DNA from: CALCEB01 sp035531475
GTDB taxonomy: Bacteria > Acidobacteriota > Terriglobia > UBA7540
DNA: 64,000 nucleotides
NCBI GenBank assembly: GCA_035531475.1
Contig: DATKST010000034.1
Span: 9,698-73,697, forward strand
Direction: 5' to 3'
In this document: positions 24,930-33,453 of the stretch, piece after piece
Position numbering within the stretch: position 1 is the stretch's first letter
Layout: each line of letters starts with the position of its first letter
Notes under the pieces: generated by a model
Seen by the model: the letters and a program-made list of their open reading frames with translations, nothing else
Told to the model about the DNA's origin: nothing
Databases searched by the model: none
Translations under genes and position numbers: made by a program

Positions 24930-25520
24930 CTACGTCTTTTCCTTGGGCGGAGGATACAGTTTGAACATCTTCTGAACTGATTTCAGGACCTGTTTTTCAT
25001 CACCTTTCTGTTTGTTGGAAACGGCATCCACCGTGGCTTGGCCCCGCCAGATCAATTTCTTTTGGTTGGTGGCAACAATATCAACGGTGAGGATGCCCAT
25101 GGATCGCGGCTCGGCTGTATTCCAGGCCATATCCGGCCCCATACCCATGCTCATCCCCATGCCCCAGCCGCCCCAACCACCCCAGCCGCCCCACGGTCCG
25201 CCCCCCCAGCCAAAGCCATCGTCTATGGTGGTGGAGTCCATGACCTGCTGAGTGATCTCATGATAGAGGAGGAACACATCAGGATGCTGGTTAAGACTTA
25301 CCTCTTGGAGTCCCTTCGCTTGAAGCTCTCTATTAACGTCCCGAACGACCCACTGCTTGTAAAAATGGTCCCCTTCCTTCTTGCTCTTCAGCCAGGCAAA
25401 CGTGCGATAGTCGTGAAAAGGCGCCCTGGCCTGCCAATTAACCTTTACCGTCTGAGCGAACGCCGGAAGGCTCAGAGCCAGGAAAAGGGACATTCCCATG
25501 ATGGAACGGAATATTTTCAT
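24930..25520 (-). CDS. Secreted DUF4136 protein
   Basis: This 196-residue protein has a cleavable signal (MKIFRSIMGMSLFLALSLPA, cleavage near AFAQ). The mature domain follows the DUF4136 pattern: DYRTFAWLKSKKEG (about 38-51), VVRDVNRELQAKGLQEV (about 59-75), PDVFLLYHE and a closing ILTVDIVATNQKKLIWRGQA (about 145-165). A Gly/Trp-rich low-complexity loop (about 105-125) interrupts the domain. DUF4136 proteins are mostly lipoproteins, but no lipobox Cys is present here. Function of the family is unknown. The C-terminus is duplicated downstream (24659-24745). Confidence 0.85.
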   Translation of the reverse strand: MKIFRSIMGMSLFLALSLPAFAQTVKVNWQARAPFHDYRTFAWLKSKKEGDHFYKQWVVRDVNRELQAKGLQEVSLNQHPDVFLLYHEITQQVMDSTTIDDGFGWGGGPWGGWGGWGGWGMGMSMGMGPDMAWNTAEPRSMGILTVDIVATNQKKLIWRGQATVDAVSNKQKGDEKQVLKSVQKMFKLYPPPKEKT

Positions 25521-25964
25521 TTATTTACTCCTTTGTATTAAACGCTTTTACAGCGAATTGAAAGATTTGATGCCAATTTGATGGGCCAAAATGGGCGCGG
25601 CTCCGCCCTCTCCTGCGGTCGTCCTAATTCAAGGATTGTTCGCTTGCAGTGCCCGGCAGCAGCCGTGGTCCTTAACGCACGGCCCGGAACGCTGGACTCG
25701 TCCGCGTTAATTGATGCCCCTTACTTAAGATGCGCATGGGCAGGGGAAGGCTGCCCATGCCTAGCAGGAAGCGGGTGGACGGAGAGGCTGGCGCAGAACT
25801 TGCACGGCAGGAAGAGTCCCGGAGAGGCTGGGAATTTAGTCTTGCTGGAATGCAACCCCACCCCTTTTTGGAAGACATCCCTTTCCCAATTGGAGAGGGG
25901 ACGGTGGGATCGTTGTGCGAGCGTGCGGCGGGGTTGAAACCCCGCCCTGCGGTTGCAGACACAC
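25521..25964. other. Intergenic region without recognised gene
   Basis: It contains GC-rich and pyrimidine-rich stretches and the short inverted pair GGGTTGAAACCCCGCCC near 25930. I see no coding region or clear repeat-family member. Confidence 0.3.
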
Positions 25965-27023
25965 TTACGCATTCAATTTGGAAATCACGGCGTTGGTGAA
26001 TTCCTCCGTGGTGCTGCTGCCGCCCAAATCGGGTGTGCGGAAGCGGCCTTCGCCGGCGACGCTCTTGAGGGCATTCATCATGCGAGCGGCGGTTTCAGGT
26101 TCGCCCTGGTGCTCCATCATCATGGATGCGGCCCAGGTGGCGGCGATGGGATTGGCGATGCCGCGCCCTTCAATGTCCGGGGCGCTGCCATGCACTGGCT
26201 CAAATACGGGCGGGCCAAGGCGCTCCGTGGGATTCAAATTGGCGCTCGCCGCCAGGCCCAGACTGCCTTGAATCGCGCCACCGATGTCAGTGAGGATGTC
26301 GGTAAACAGGTTCGACCCCACGACCACGTCCAGGCTCTCCGGAGCGGAAATCATGCGCGCTGCCAATGCATCCACGTGATAGCTTGACACCTTGACGTCG
26401 GGAAATTCGCGGCCTACTTCGCGCACCACCTCATCCCACATCACCGCCGCGTATTGCATGGCGTTGGATTTGGTGGCGCTCGCCAGCCGCTTGGACCGGC
26501 GCCGGGCATGCTCGAATGCATAGCGGACAATGCGCTCGACGCCTTTGTGGGTGAAGATGGTCTCCTGCACGGCCACTTCGTCCGGCGTGCCACGCTTGAA
26601 ACGTCCGCCCAGCCCGGAATACTCGCCCTCGCTGTTTTCGCGAACAAAGAGCATGTTGATATCCTTCGCGGTTTTGCCGCGAAGGGGGGAGTCAATGCCG
26701 GGAAGGACTTCCACCGGGCGCAGATTGACGTATAGATCGAATTGGAACCGGATCTTCAGAAGACATTCGCGCAGGGAGATGTGGTCCGGAACGGTCGGAT
26801 GGCCAATGGCTCCCAGCAGGACGGCATCAAACGCGCGGAGTTGGTCCAGGGCGTCTTCGGGCATCATGCGGCCCACGCGCAGGTAATACTCGCAGCCCCA
26901 TTCGAAGCTGTGAAAGGAAAACTGAACATCCTGAGCCGCCGCCTGCAGGATGCGGACCGCGGCAGGAACCACCTCTTTGCCAATGCCGTCACCGGGTAGC
27001 AGAGCGATATTGAAAGTCTTCAT
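25965..27023 (-). CDS. Tartrate/D-malate-type dehydrogenase (isopropylmalate dehydrogenase family)
   Basis: About 352 residues from MKTFNIALLPGDGIGKEV (ATG 27023). The beta-decarboxylating dehydrogenase fold is clear: GDGIGKEVVPAAV at the start, the substrate motif LRECLLKIRFQFDLYVNLRP (about 90-109), the Tyr-containing FVRENSEGEYSGLGG (about 129-143) and DILTDIGGAIQGSLGLAASA (about 240-259) with the metal-binding Asp. The segment FEWGCEYYLRVGRMMPEDAL (about 39-58) is typical of tartrate dehydrogenase (TtuC/YeaU-like) and differs from LeuB. It is expected to oxidise and decarboxylate D-malate or tartrate with NAD; isopropylmalate is less likely. No leu genes are nearby. Confidence 0.82.
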   Translation of the reverse strand: MKTFNIALLPGDGIGKEVVPAAVRILQAAAQDVQFSFHSFEWGCEYYLRVGRMMPEDALDQLRAFDAVLLGAIGHPTVPDHISLRECLLKIRFQFDLYVNLRPVEVLPGIDSPLRGKTAKDINMLFVRENSEGEYSGLGGRFKRGTPDEVAVQETIFTHKGVERIVRYAFEHARRRSKRLASATKSNAMQYAAVMWDEVVREVGREFPDVKVSSYHVDALAARMISAPESLDVVVGSNLFTDILTDIGGAIQGSLGLAASANLNPTERLGPPVFEPVHGSAPDIEGRGIANPIAATWAASMMMEHQGEPETAARMMNALKSVAGEGRFRTPDLGGSSTTEEFTNAVISKLNA

Positions 27024-27170
27024 GGTCTCCTTTGCGATTGGCACGTAAGAGCGGGCGCACGCCGTATTATTCAGATTAACTGCGGCAACTATTGTACAAT
27101 CTCTACCTTGCTTTTGAGCAAGGATTTGGCGGCGATCCGGAACCCTTTCCGGTATGCGTGAAGGAGAGAG

Positions 27171-27272
27171 ATGAAACCCGGCTTGTTGAAGTGCATTCTA
27201 ACCGACAGCCACTTTTGGGCGCCGGTGGTGGTGATGCTGATCGGACTGGCGCTGCTGGTGGTGCTGCGTTAG
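27171..27272 (+). CDS. 33-residue single-helix membrane protein
   Basis: ATG 27171 is preceded at good distance by GAAGGAGAGAG. The frame encodes a 33-residue peptide (MKPGLLKCILTDSHFWAPVV, then VMLIGLALLVVLR) ending in TAG. A short polar N-terminus with Lys and Cys is followed by one strongly hydrophobic helix of ~16 residues, the makeup of small membrane proteins. It lies in the divergent spacer between the dehydrogenase and the sugar transporter, 50 bp before the latter. Function is unknown. Confidence 0.55.
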   Translation: MKPGLLKCILTDSHFWAPVVVMLIGLALLVVLR

Positions 27273-27321
27273 CAATTTATCGTGAAGGATGGGACTGCAC
27301 CACCCGCTTGAAAGATCGAAT

Positions 27322-28665
27322 ATGTCCAACCCACAACCGGCATTGAACGATTCAACGAACAACAATGGACAAGTAGACGGTTCCGACACCGGCTTGCGCC
27401 GTTCCCTGCACGGGCTCGGTGTGATGTGCGGGATCGCAGCGGGAGCGTGGTTGGGTGCGGCGGAAGCGCCGGTAAAGCTGGCCTCCGCCGGCCTTTCGCC
27501 GTTTGTGATTTCCCTGGCCATGGTAGCGGGGGTTTTTGTGGCCCGTTGGACAGCGCCAGCGGTGTTGAAAGGCACCACCTATGTCTTCCTTGACTTGAAG
27601 GAAAGGCCACATCTGATGGTGTGGGCGGTGCTGGCCGGAGCGTTGTGGGCCATCGCCAATACCCTGACGGTGTTTGCCATCCGCGATGTCGGGCTTTCCA
27701 TTGCCTTTCCGTTGTGGAACACCAACACCCTGGTGGGTCTGGCGTGGGGATGGCTTTTCTTCGGCGAATTGCGCGGGGCCGGGGCTAGGAATTGGGCAAA
27801 AGTATGGGGCGGAGCGGCTGCAATTCTGGCAGGCGCGACGTTGCTTGGCCTGGCAACCGTCCATCGCACCTCAGCCGCGGGCGCTATGAACCGTCATGCC
27901 GGGGCCGGGATTGTTGCGGCGTTGGGCGCGGGCCTGCTCTGGGGCACGATGTACGTCCCCTATCGCAAGGCTTATTTGAGCGGTATGAATCCACTTTCCT
28001 TGGTCACGATTTTTACGGTCGGTGAGCTGGGTACCATGTCCACTTTAGCCGTCGCCTTCGGCGGAGGCTTCACCCCGCTCCTGCACGCTCTCTCTGTGGC
28101 GCGCGCATCCCTCTTCTGGCTTTTCCTGGGCGGGTTCTGTTGGGTGGTTGGCGATCTGTTTCAGCAATACGCAGCCAAGTATATCGGCATTGGCCGGGGT
28201 ATTCCTCTCGCCAATACGAATCAATTGTGGGGACTGGCTTGGGGCGCGCTGGTCTTCGGTGAGTTGAACGGGCAACCCAACATGACCAAATTGCTTGTGG
28301 GGGGCGGAACGCTGGTGATTATCGCGGGCGCCATTGCCATCAGCAGCGCGCTGGCCCCGGAGATGGAGCAACGGTCCTGGCAGGCGGCGACGGACCGGGA
28401 GTGCGACCGGTACGGGATGGACCATGCGCACGCCGCCGCCGCCATGCGCGGCGAGGATCCGCTGGCGGGACGCAACGCCTCGGGCCGGCGATGGGATGGA
28501 TGGATTCTTGCCGCAGCCATCGCCATTTTCATGGCGTTGGGTTGGTTTGCCAGGAAGCCATCGGTACCCATCTATTATTTATGGATACCCGTGTTGATCG
28601 GGCTGATGCTGGTGCTGTTGTTTTATTGTGGGTGGCTTTTGTGGAGGCGGACAAGATTTTCCTGA
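27322..28665 (+). CDS. GRP-family sugar transporter
   Basis: About 447 residues from MSNPQPALNDS (ATG 27322; an in-frame ATG at 27289 is possible). Ten membrane helices are arranged as two DMT-like five-helix repeats: GLGVMCGIAAGAWLGAAEAP and SIAFPLWNTNTLVGLAWGWL in the first half, and GAGLLWGTMYVPYRKAYLSG and GIPLANTNQLWGLAWGALVF in the second. The paired WNTNTLVGLAWG/ANTNQLWGLAWG blocks are the hallmark of the glucose/ribose/rhamnose GRP family. A hydrophilic insert (about 360-400) precedes two final helices that extend beyond the family core. It probably moves a monosaccharide by proton symport; the sugar is unknown. Confidence 0.85.
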   Translation: MSNPQPALNDSTNNNGQVDGSDTGLRRSLHGLGVMCGIAAGAWLGAAEAPVKLASAGLSPFVISLAMVAGVFVARWTAPAVLKGTTYVFLDLKERPHLMVWAVLAGALWAIANTLTVFAIRDVGLSIAFPLWNTNTLVGLAWGWLFFGELRGAGARNWAKVWGGAAAILAGATLLGLATVHRTSAAGAMNRHAGAGIVAALGAGLLWGTMYVPYRKAYLSGMNPLSLVTIFTVGELGTMSTLAVAFGGGFTPLLHALSVARASLFWLFLGGFCWVVGDLFQQYAAKYIGIGRGIPLANTNQLWGLAWGALVFGELNGQPNMTKLLVGGGTLVIIAGAIAISSALAPEMEQRSWQAATDRECDRYGMDHAHAAAAMRGEDPLAGRNASGRRWDGWILAAAIAIFMALGWFARKPSVPIYYLWIPVLIGLMLVLLFYCGWLLWRRTRFS

Positions 28666-29024
28666 GCAGCCTGCACCCACCAGCAACGGTATAGAACATC
28701 AAGGGAGTGCGAATTCCTCACCCAATTTGCCCGATGCTATGTCCGCTTCAAGCCCTGTTGCCCTGGTCGTGGCGGAGTTTGGTTGCTTTAGCGGCGTCTG
28801 GAGCTTGCCCTGACGGTCACCGAGTAAAGCATCGTGAATAATCCGGGTTAGGAAATAAAACTCGGCGGTCATAGACCGGCGTTACAGCGAACCTTCGCGC
28901 GGTGTCTTTTTGCCTCTTGCTTGTCCGGTCTGCCAAGTCTTGTTAAACTGGGTACTCGGAAACACGCGCTGAGTTCAATCCTGAGTGGAAGCGGCAGGTG
29001 AAACGGCCTGCCAGACGAGTGAAA
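28666..29024. other. Intergenic region with two short repeat copies
   Basis: It holds a GGATTATTCACGA-family copy (28804-28847, inverted) and a GGCGGTC-family copy (about 28861-28886) but no supported gene. Confidence 0.4.
28804..28886. repeat. Adjacent copies of two palindromic repeat families
   Basis: 28804-28847 reads CTTGCCCTGACGGTCACCGA and ends ATCGTGAATAATCCGGG, an inverted member of the family at 590, 41101 and 49510. 28861-28886 (CTCGGCGGTCATAGACCGGC...) is a diverged arm of the family best preserved at 3948-4019. Confidence 0.5.
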
Positions 29025-29465
29025 ATGCCCGAAGATCAAACCGCAGACGGCGGATTCAAGGTCGTGGACAAGCGCCCCTTTGCAATTGACGGGACGCGCC
29101 GCGAAGAAATTGCCGAAACCGAAAAGAAGGCGGAGCCTTCAGCCGCCAAGTCGAAGGCCGAAACCAAGCCTCTGCCGCAGCCCAAGGAAGAAGACCAGAC
29201 CGTTGACGAGGGCTTTGCGATGCTCGTCGAATTCCTGGCCAACACCTCTTTCTTCCACTTGGGTCTGGTCGCCGGACCCTCGGGACAAGCCTCGCCGGTG
29301 GACCTGCCCAGCGCCCGCGCCATGATTGACCTGCTCACCGTGGTCCAGGATAAGACGCGCGGCAATCTTTCCCCGCTCGAATCAAAACTGCTGAGCGAGG
29401 TGCTGTTTGAGTTGCACACGCGCTTTGTTCAAGCTCAGAAGCCATCCAACCCAAAGCGAAAATGA
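29025..29465 (+). CDS. DUF1844 domain protein
   Basis: A 146-residue soluble protein from ATG 29025 (MPEDQTADGG). The N-terminal ~65 residues are charged and low-complexity (KAEPSAAKSKAETKPLP). The C-terminal domain (about 70-140) is DUF1844: FAMLVEFLANTSFFHLGLVA, PVDLPSARAMIDLLTVVQDK and LLSEVLFELHTRFVQ. The family occurs mainly in Acidobacteriota, Planctomycetota and Deltaproteobacteria and has no known function. Its 3' end overlaps the MBL hydrolase gene by 4 nt (ATGA), indicating an operon. Confidence 0.85.
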   Translation: MPEDQTADGGFKVVDKRPFAIDGTRREEIAETEKKAEPSAAKSKAETKPLPQPKEEDQTVDEGFAMLVEFLANTSFFHLGLVAGPSGQASPVDLPSARAMIDLLTVVQDKTRGNLSPLESKLLSEVLFELHTRFVQAQKPSNPKRK

Positions 29466-30226
29466 GATTGACCTTCCTCGGCACCGGAACCTCCACGGGC
29501 GTGCCGGTGCTCGCCTGCCATTGCGCCACCTGTACCTCGGCGGATCCTCGTGACAAACGCACACGGCCCTCGGTCCTTCTCGAGTTTCAAGACCGGGTGG
29601 TGGTGATTGACACGTCCCCGGATTTCCGCGAGCAGGGACTTCGTGAGAATCTGGAGCGGCTGGACGCCGTGATCTTCACCCACACCCATGCCGATCACAT
29701 CTTTGGCCTGGACGATGTCCGCATCTTCAATTTCCGGCAAAAGCAGGCGATCCCAATCTACGGGGACCAGAGCTCGATCGATATTATTCGCCGCACCTTC
29801 ACTTACATCTTCGAGGGCACCTACGCCGGAGGCGGCGTTCCGAAACTGGATGCCCACATCATTGACGGCCCTTTCGAGGTTTGGGGAAAACAGTTTACGC
29901 CGCTGCCGGTGTTGCACGGCGACTTGCCGATCCTTGGCTTCCGGTTTGACCGCACGGCCTACGTCACCGATTTCAGCACTGTTCCTGAACCCACGCTGGC
30001 GATGCTTGAGGGTTTGGACGTCCTGATTCTGGACGCTCTTCGCCATCAGCCCCACCCCACGCACTCGACCGTCGAGCATTCTCTGGAGATTGTGAAGAGG
30101 CTGAAACCCAAGCGCGCATTCTTCACCCACATCGCACACGAATTGAGGCACACCGCCACCGAAGCTGAGCTTCCCGCCACCGTCCGATTGGCTTATGACG
30201 GCCTGAAGCTTGACTTGTATGGGTGA
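29462..30226 (+). CDS. PhnP-like MBL-fold phosphodiesterase
   Basis: This 254-residue enzyme of the metallo-beta-lactamase fold starts MRLTFLGTGTSTGVPVLACH, the PhnP/lipoate-associated branch signature with CxxC-like CHCATC (about 20-25). The metal-binding motif is IFTHTHADHIFGLDD (about 72-86), with HxHxDH for two metals, then HGDLPILGFRF (about 148-158) and AYVTDFSTVPE (about 161-171) with the bridging Asp. A C-terminal His (THIAHEL) completes the site. Such enzymes hydrolyse cyclic phosphodiesters; the substrate here is unknown. It is coupled to DUF1844 and followed by ribF. Confidence 0.87.
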   Translation: MRLTFLGTGTSTGVPVLACHCATCTSADPRDKRTRPSVLLEFQDRVVVIDTSPDFREQGLRENLERLDAVIFTHTHADHIFGLDDVRIFNFRQKQAIPIYGDQSSIDIIRRTFTYIFEGTYAGGGVPKLDAHIIDGPFEVWGKQFTPLPVLHGDLPILGFRFDRTAYVTDFSTVPEPTLAMLEGLDVLILDALRHQPHPTHSTVEHSLEIVKRLKPKRAFFTHIAHELRHTATEAELPATVRLAYDGLKLDLYG

Positions 30227-30298
30227 GGGCGATTGCCATCGTGGGGATGGGACGCCGCACGGATTGTTTGCGCCAAATCCCGAAGCGGATAAAATGCC

Positions 30299-31270
30299 AT
30301 GCAGGTCATTCGCGATCTCCAGCAAATCTCAAAACCGCTTGAAGCGAGCGTCGTCACCATCGGCAACTTTGACGGGGTCCACCTGGCGCATCAACAGTTG
30401 TTGAAACACGTGATGGAGCGCGCCCGCTGTTCCCAAGCCCTGGCGGCCGCAGTGACCTTTGAGCCGCATCCCATCAAGCTCCTTGCTCCGCACCGCGCTC
30501 CTAAAGTCCTGACCGCACTCGACCGTAAGATTCAGCTCATTGGAAACCTTGGGATGGATGAAGCCGTCGTTCTCCCGTTCACACGCGAGCTCGCCCACCT
30601 TTCTCCTTCGGACTTTGTGGACAAGATTTTGCGGGAACGATTGAGCGCCATTGCGGTGATTGTGGGGCCGAACTTCCGGTTCGGCTACCGGCAGGCGGGG
30701 GATGTCAACACGCTGGCTGAGCTTGGCCGCGAGCGGGGATTTGAAGTGGAGGTTGTTTCCTACATAGAAGTTCGCGGCCAGCGCGTTTCGAGCACGCGCA
30801 TCCGCGAGTTGCTGGCGGCCGGTCGAGTCCACACCGCGGGAAGGTTGCTGGGCCGGCCCTTTTCAAACTTCGGGCCGATTGCCGCCGGACGTGGGGTCGG
30901 AAGAAAGCAAACGGTGCCGACGGTTAACTTTGCGCCGGTTGAGGAACAACTTCCGGGCACCGGTGTTTACGTCACCCGCACCCGCTTGGACAGCGGCATG
31001 CACCAATCCGTGACCAACGTCGGTTACAAGCCGACCTTCGGCGATCTCGATCTTTCCGTCGAAACTTACCTGCTTAATTTCCAAGGCGAAATTCATGAAA
31101 AAGAGGTGGAGATCGAATACCTTCACCGGCTGCGCGATGAGATCAAATTCCAAAATCCAGAAATGTTGAAGATCCAGATCCAAGAGGATGTGCGGAGATC
31201 GCGCAAATTCTTTCGTATGCTGAAGGAGATCGAGGATCGCTTGGGAAAACTGCCGGGGTTATCACGCTGA
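30299..31270 (+). CDS. ribF: Bifunctional riboflavin kinase/FAD synthetase
   Basis: The 323-residue protein has both halves of RibF. The N-terminal nucleotidyltransferase domain (about 1-185) has TIGNFDGVHLAHQQLL (nucleotide-binding HxGH-like motif), FEPHPIKLLAPHRAP, FRFGYRQAGD and the SSTRIRELLAAGRV block. The C-terminal riboflavin kinase domain (about 190-320) contains GRGVGRKQTVPTVNF, GVYVTRTRLDSGMHQSVTNV and PTFG...VETYLLNF. It converts riboflavin to FMN and then to FAD. The start is ATG 30299, 70 bp after the MBL gene. Its 3' end overlaps the convergent selenoprotein gene by 9 bp. Confidence 0.95.
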   Translation: MQVIRDLQQISKPLEASVVTIGNFDGVHLAHQQLLKHVMERARCSQALAAAVTFEPHPIKLLAPHRAPKVLTALDRKIQLIGNLGMDEAVVLPFTRELAHLSPSDFVDKILRERLSAIAVIVGPNFRFGYRQAGDVNTLAELGRERGFEVEVVSYIEVRGQRVSSTRIRELLAAGRVHTAGRLLGRPFSNFGPIAAGRGVGRKQTVPTVNFAPVEEQLPGTGVYVTRTRLDSGMHQSVTNVGYKPTFGDLDLSVETYLLNFQGEIHEKEVEIEYLHRLRDEIKFQNPEMLKIQIQEDVRRSRKFFRMLKEIEDRLGKLPGLSR

Positions 31271-32026
31271 CTCGGTGGTAGCCTGCTGCACCGGCCTAAA
31301 ATCTTCGATCATCGGCAAGGGACCGTCGCTTTCCAGCAATGCCAACGCCTGCCGAATCACATGCATTTGAAGGTGTGCATCGTTGGGTTTGCCGAAGGGA
31401 TACCCGATCGGGAATGGGACACAAAGGCTGCGGGGCGGACGTACCTTCTCCGTGACTTCCCGAAGGAGTGAGATCGAAACGGTAGGAATTCCGGCCTTTT
31501 CGATGACGCTGGCGATCAGTCCCACGGACTGATTACACAGGGGTCAAGCGGGCGCGAGCAAGACGGCATCAACGTGATCCTCCTCAAGCTTCGCTGCCAC
31601 TTCCGGCGCTGTCTCCTTTATCAGACGCCCGGGGGCAATGATCCCGCCCATAAAGCTGAAGTGGCGGCGGCTCAAACCGCCTATTTCGCCAAGCTCCACC
31701 AACTCTCGCAACCGGTCAAGAGGAAACACCAGGTTGCGGTCTTCAAGCGCGCCGGCCTTGTCAAAAGCGGGGCTGGGATGGCCGATTAGCAGGTCCTGAA
31801 TGTTGGTCTCGACCGGAATTTCGCGGAAGGAGCAATCGCCGCTTCGAATGTCATGGTTGAAAGGGGTTTGTTCGGGCAAGTAAAGGCCCGCGGTTGAGAT
31901 GAGGGTTAGAGTGGCATCCTGCAAACGCTTCTTCAATTGCGCGCCCGGTGACCAATCCACGTGACGAAAAGGGTAGGCCTGCAGGAAGAGGCGGTGCGAG
32001 AGCTTGAGGTCATGCAAGGTGGCCAT
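31262..32026 (-). CDS. Probable selenoprotein of the glycine/betaine reductase B family
   Basis: Translating the minus strand from ATG 32026 gives one 254-residue protein if the TGA at 31546-31544 (codon 161) is read as selenocysteine. The reading frame continues without change for 93 more codons to a normal stop. The sequence around the TGA is VLLAPA-U-PLCNQSVGLIAS, a UxxC redox motif at the family's conserved position, followed by KAGIPTVSISLLREVTEKVR. A perfect 8-bp hairpin starts 10 nt after the TGA (31533-31515), where a bacterial SECIS element should be. The family name comes from GrdB/PrdB-type reductases, but acidobacterial members are short (~250 residues) and uncharacterised. Without Sec insertion it would be a 160-residue truncated product. 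The selA/B/C/D genes are not in the window. Confidence 0.7.
31515..31533 (-). promoter_or_regulatory. Candidate bacterial SECIS hairpin
   Basis: Immediately 3' of the in-frame TGA on the minus strand, ATCAGTCC-GTG-GGACTGAT forms a perfect 8-bp stem with a GU-containing apical loop. It begins 10 nt after the codon. Bacterial SECIS elements lie within ~40 nt of the UGA inside the coding sequence. Confidence 0.55.
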
Positions 32027-32171
32027 GGGAATGAGGTGATACAGTCAGCTTCCAAACCAGCCAAGGGCTTGTCCCTCGATAGCCCGTTGGGGCGACCCTC
32101 ATGGTCGCCGAAGGGCAGGCAGCCGCCACGGCTGCAGCGTGCCCTGACGGTATTTGATTCGACCCGGCCTA

Positions 32172-33323
32172 TTAATTCGCAACCGGTACGGCGATGGCGG
32201 GGACGGCCTCACCGCCGGCTGACTCTGCGGCGAGCTTATCCGCGACGAACCGCTCAATCTCTTCAAGCAGCGCCGGAACGATTTCCTCTTCGGTAACGCG
32301 CCGGATCGCTTTGCCCTGACGGTAGATCATGCCGTTGCCGCGTCCCGCCGCCACGCCCAGATCGGCTTCACGGGCTTCACCCGGCCCGTTCACGGCGCAG
32401 CCCATCACGGCCAGGGAGAGAGGCATCTTGATGTGGGCAGTAGCCTTCTCGATCTCACCCGCGATCTTGAAGAGGTCCACCTCCAGGCGGCCGCAGGTGG
32501 GGCAGGCGATCACCACAGGCCCACGGCTGCGCAGTTCCAGCGATTTCAGAAGCTCGTATGCCACGCGGATTTCTTCGGCAGGATGGGTGGCGAGAGAAAC
32601 GCGAATCGTGTCTCCAATTCCTTCGGCCAGGAGCATTCCCATGCCCACGCAGGATTTCACCGTGCCGGAGAACTGCGTTCCGGCTTCGGTGATGCCAAGA
32701 TGGAGCGGATAATCCACCTGTTTCGCGAGCACACGGTAAGCGGCAACCGCCATTTTGACGTTGGAAGCCTTGAGGGAAACGATGGTGTCCGTAAAGCCCA
32801 GATCTTCGAGAATGCCGATGTGATAAAGGGCGCTCTCCACCATGCCCTGTGGCGTCGGGAATCCATATTTTTCGAGAAGGCGGCGTTCAAGGGAACCTGC
32901 ATTCACGCCGATGCGGATGGGAACGTGCTGCTCTTGGGCGCGGCGGACGACGGTGCGGACCTTTTCTGCATCGCCAATGTTACCGGGATTGATTCGCAAC
33001 TTGTCAAATCCGGCGTCCAGCGCCTTCAAGGCGAACTTGTATTGAAAGTGAATATCTGCAACCAGGATGGAGTCTTGACATTGTTTGCGAATCTCCGGAA
33101 GAGCGTCCGCCGCTTCCACGTCGGGTACGGCAAGGCGGACAATTTCGCAACCCGCCGCTTCCATCTCCTGGATCTGCTCCACCGTTCGGGCCACGTCGCG
33201 CGTGTCCGTCTTGGTCATTGATTGCACGACGATGGCGGCGTCACCGCCCACTGTTAAACGTCCCACTTTCACGGGGCGAGTCTTGCGGCGGGGTGGAAAA
33301 TATTCCTGATCGCTGAAGTTCAC
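32172..33323 (-). CDS. ispG: 4-hydroxy-3-methylbut-2-en-1-yl diphosphate synthase
   Basis: This 383-residue enzyme of the MEP isoprenoid pathway converts MEcPP to HMBPP using a [4Fe-4S] cluster. It starts with GTG at 33323 with AAGGAG upstream (MNFSDQEYFPPRRKTRPVKV). The TIM-barrel part shows PVKVGRLTVGGDAAIVVQSM and KLRINPGNIGDAEKV. The cluster domain has ACPTCGRLEVDLFKIA (about 272-287, Cys-x2-Cys) and GCAVNGPGEAREADLGV (about 309-325, third Cys). It is the last gene of the uppS-cdsA-dxr-rseP-ispG block, so two MEP-pathway enzymes are encoded in one cluster. Confidence 0.96.
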   Translation of the reverse strand: MNFSDQEYFPPRRKTRPVKVGRLTVGGDAAIVVQSMTKTDTRDVARTVEQIQEMEAAGCEIVRLAVPDVEAADALPEIRKQCQDSILVADIHFQYKFALKALDAGFDKLRINPGNIGDAEKVRTVVRRAQEQHVPIRIGVNAGSLERRLLEKYGFPTPQGMVESALYHIGILEDLGFTDTIVSLKASNVKMAVAAYRVLAKQVDYPLHLGITEAGTQFSGTVKSCVGMGMLLAEGIGDTIRVSLATHPAEEIRVAYELLKSLELRSRGPVVIACPTCGRLEVDLFKIAGEIEKATAHIKMPLSLAVMGCAVNGPGEAREADLGVAAGRGNGMIYRQGKAIRRVTEEEIVPALLEEIERFVADKLAAESAGGEAVPAIAVPVAN

Positions 33324-33453
33324 ATCAATCTCCTTGAGACATAATCGTCATCAGCTTTGAGCTATCAGCAGTCAGCTATCAGTAAGAAATAAAAACCCAT
33401 GAGGGCTGCACGCTGACGGCTGTAAAGGGTTGTCAGCCTTCAGCCGTCAAACA
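33324..33453. repeat. Imperfect TCAGCTATCAG/TCAGCCGTCA simple repeats
   Basis: The spacer between rseP and ispG contains several direct and inverted copies of an ~11-nt unit (TCAGCTATCAGCAGTCAGCT near 33364 and TCAGCCTTCAGCCGTCA near 33433). It has no coding potential. It may form hairpins at the operon junction. Confidence 0.5.

Noticed and set aside
31262..31525. A separate 87-residue gene after the TGA
   Set aside because: Its first Met is arbitrary, no ribosome site precedes it, and the sequence continues the upstream protein in the same frame with a UxxC motif.
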